This document shows positions 63,827 through 64,000 of a stretch of 64,000 bases of DNA, in pieces. The position numbers and the translations under genes are program-made. The notes beneath the pieces were generated by a model. It worked only from the letters and a program-made list of their open reading frames with translations, was not told the DNA's origin and made no database searches. The DNA comes from Reyranella sp. (GTDB lineage Bacteria > Pseudomonadota > Alphaproteobacteria > Reyranellales > Reyranellaceae): the NCBI RefSeq assembly GCF_030651995.1, contig NZ_JAUSBN010000004.1, forward strand, positions 1 to 64,000, given 5' to 3'. Within the stretch, counting starts at the first letter, position 1; every line of letters begins with the position of its first letter.

Positions 63827-64000
63827 CAGACGAGAACCCCGCCGCCGAAGGAGAAGAACGACAGGAAGAAGCTCGACGCGGCAAAGGCGATCGAGATGCC
63901 GAACACGATCTGGATCAGACGTCGGAAGCCGCCCGACGTGTCACCGAAGGCCAGGGTGAGGCCCGTGACGATGATGATGATCACGGCAACGATCTTGGCC
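63826..64000 (-). CDS. trbC: conjugal transfer pilin-like TrbC (partial)
   Basis: Only the last 57 residues are in the window; the gene runs off the right edge. AKIVAVIIIIVTGLTLAFGD, then TSGGFRRLIQIVFGISIAFA and ASSFFLSFFSFGGGVLV, shows the two hydrophobic segments of TrbC/VirB2-type pilins with a polar centre. Its stop overlaps the trbD start. The track misses it because it is incomplete. Confidence 0.85.
   Translation of the reverse strand, partial: AKIVAVIIIIVTGLTLAFGDTSGGFRRLIQIVFGISIAFAASSFFLSFFSFGGGVLV

Overview
This GC-rich window comes from an alphaproteobacterium, probably Hyphomicrobiales or a neighbouring order. The evidence is a bifunctional NodQ-type CysNC, trb-type conjugation genes, GC-biased codon use and two families of long palindromic intergenic repeats of the kind common in that class. 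Genus cannot be fixed from the sequence alone.

Layout. (A) About 1-30.3 kb is a cell-surface polysaccharide region with a strong sulfur theme. It has an ATP sulfurylase/APS kinase module (cysD-cysNC) that makes PAPS, three PAPS-type sulfotransferases, an FkbM-type methyltransferase, two GT61-type, one GT4-type and one giant GT2 glycosyltransferase, rmlA/rmlC/rmlD (no rmlB), sugar-nucleotide epimerases, a KpsM-like ABC permease, a KpsE-like co-polymerase, and a KpsT-like protein whose ATPase motifs are all destroyed. Together these would build, sulfate and export a polysaccharide. (B) At about 30.30 kb an in-frame chimera joins half of an ABC-F ATPase to the C-terminal half of an SqdB-like enzyme; it marks an abrupt change of neighbourhood. 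From there to about 41.6 kb lies a visibly more GC-rich block: a Phd/VapC-type toxin-antitoxin pair, an FeS photolyase with its DUF2256 partner, a LysR regulator divergent from a DAB-type inorganic-carbon pump operon (dabB-dabA-cysD2-small ORF), and a DUF808 membrane protein. (C) 41.6-44.5 kb is a mosaic of decay: a photolyase 5' remnant, an outer-membrane protein pseudogene with two lesions, a nucleotidyltransferase preceded by a striking array of inverted repeats, and a palindromic repeat element.

(D) 44.6-63.2 kb is a defence-like island, all on the minus strand with very tight gene spacing. In transcription order it holds a HEPN protein (5' end lost), an AbiEi/AbiEii-type pair with its own palindromic operator, a 1726-aa DEAD helicase with a DUF1998-like end, an SNF2 helicase, a 1608-aa Eco57I-type adenine methylase, a Rad50-like zinc-hook ATPase and an HNH nuclease. 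The helicase/SNF2/methylase set resembles DISARM class 1 with drmA and drmB fused, but the usual PLD nuclease DrmC is absent and a zinc-hook ATPase plus HNH nuclease follow instead. This is the best candidate here for an undescribed system. (E) 63.2-64 kb carries trbC, trbD and a trbE cut short exactly at the island, so the island appears to sit in a conjugative element, although an assembly join cannot be excluded.
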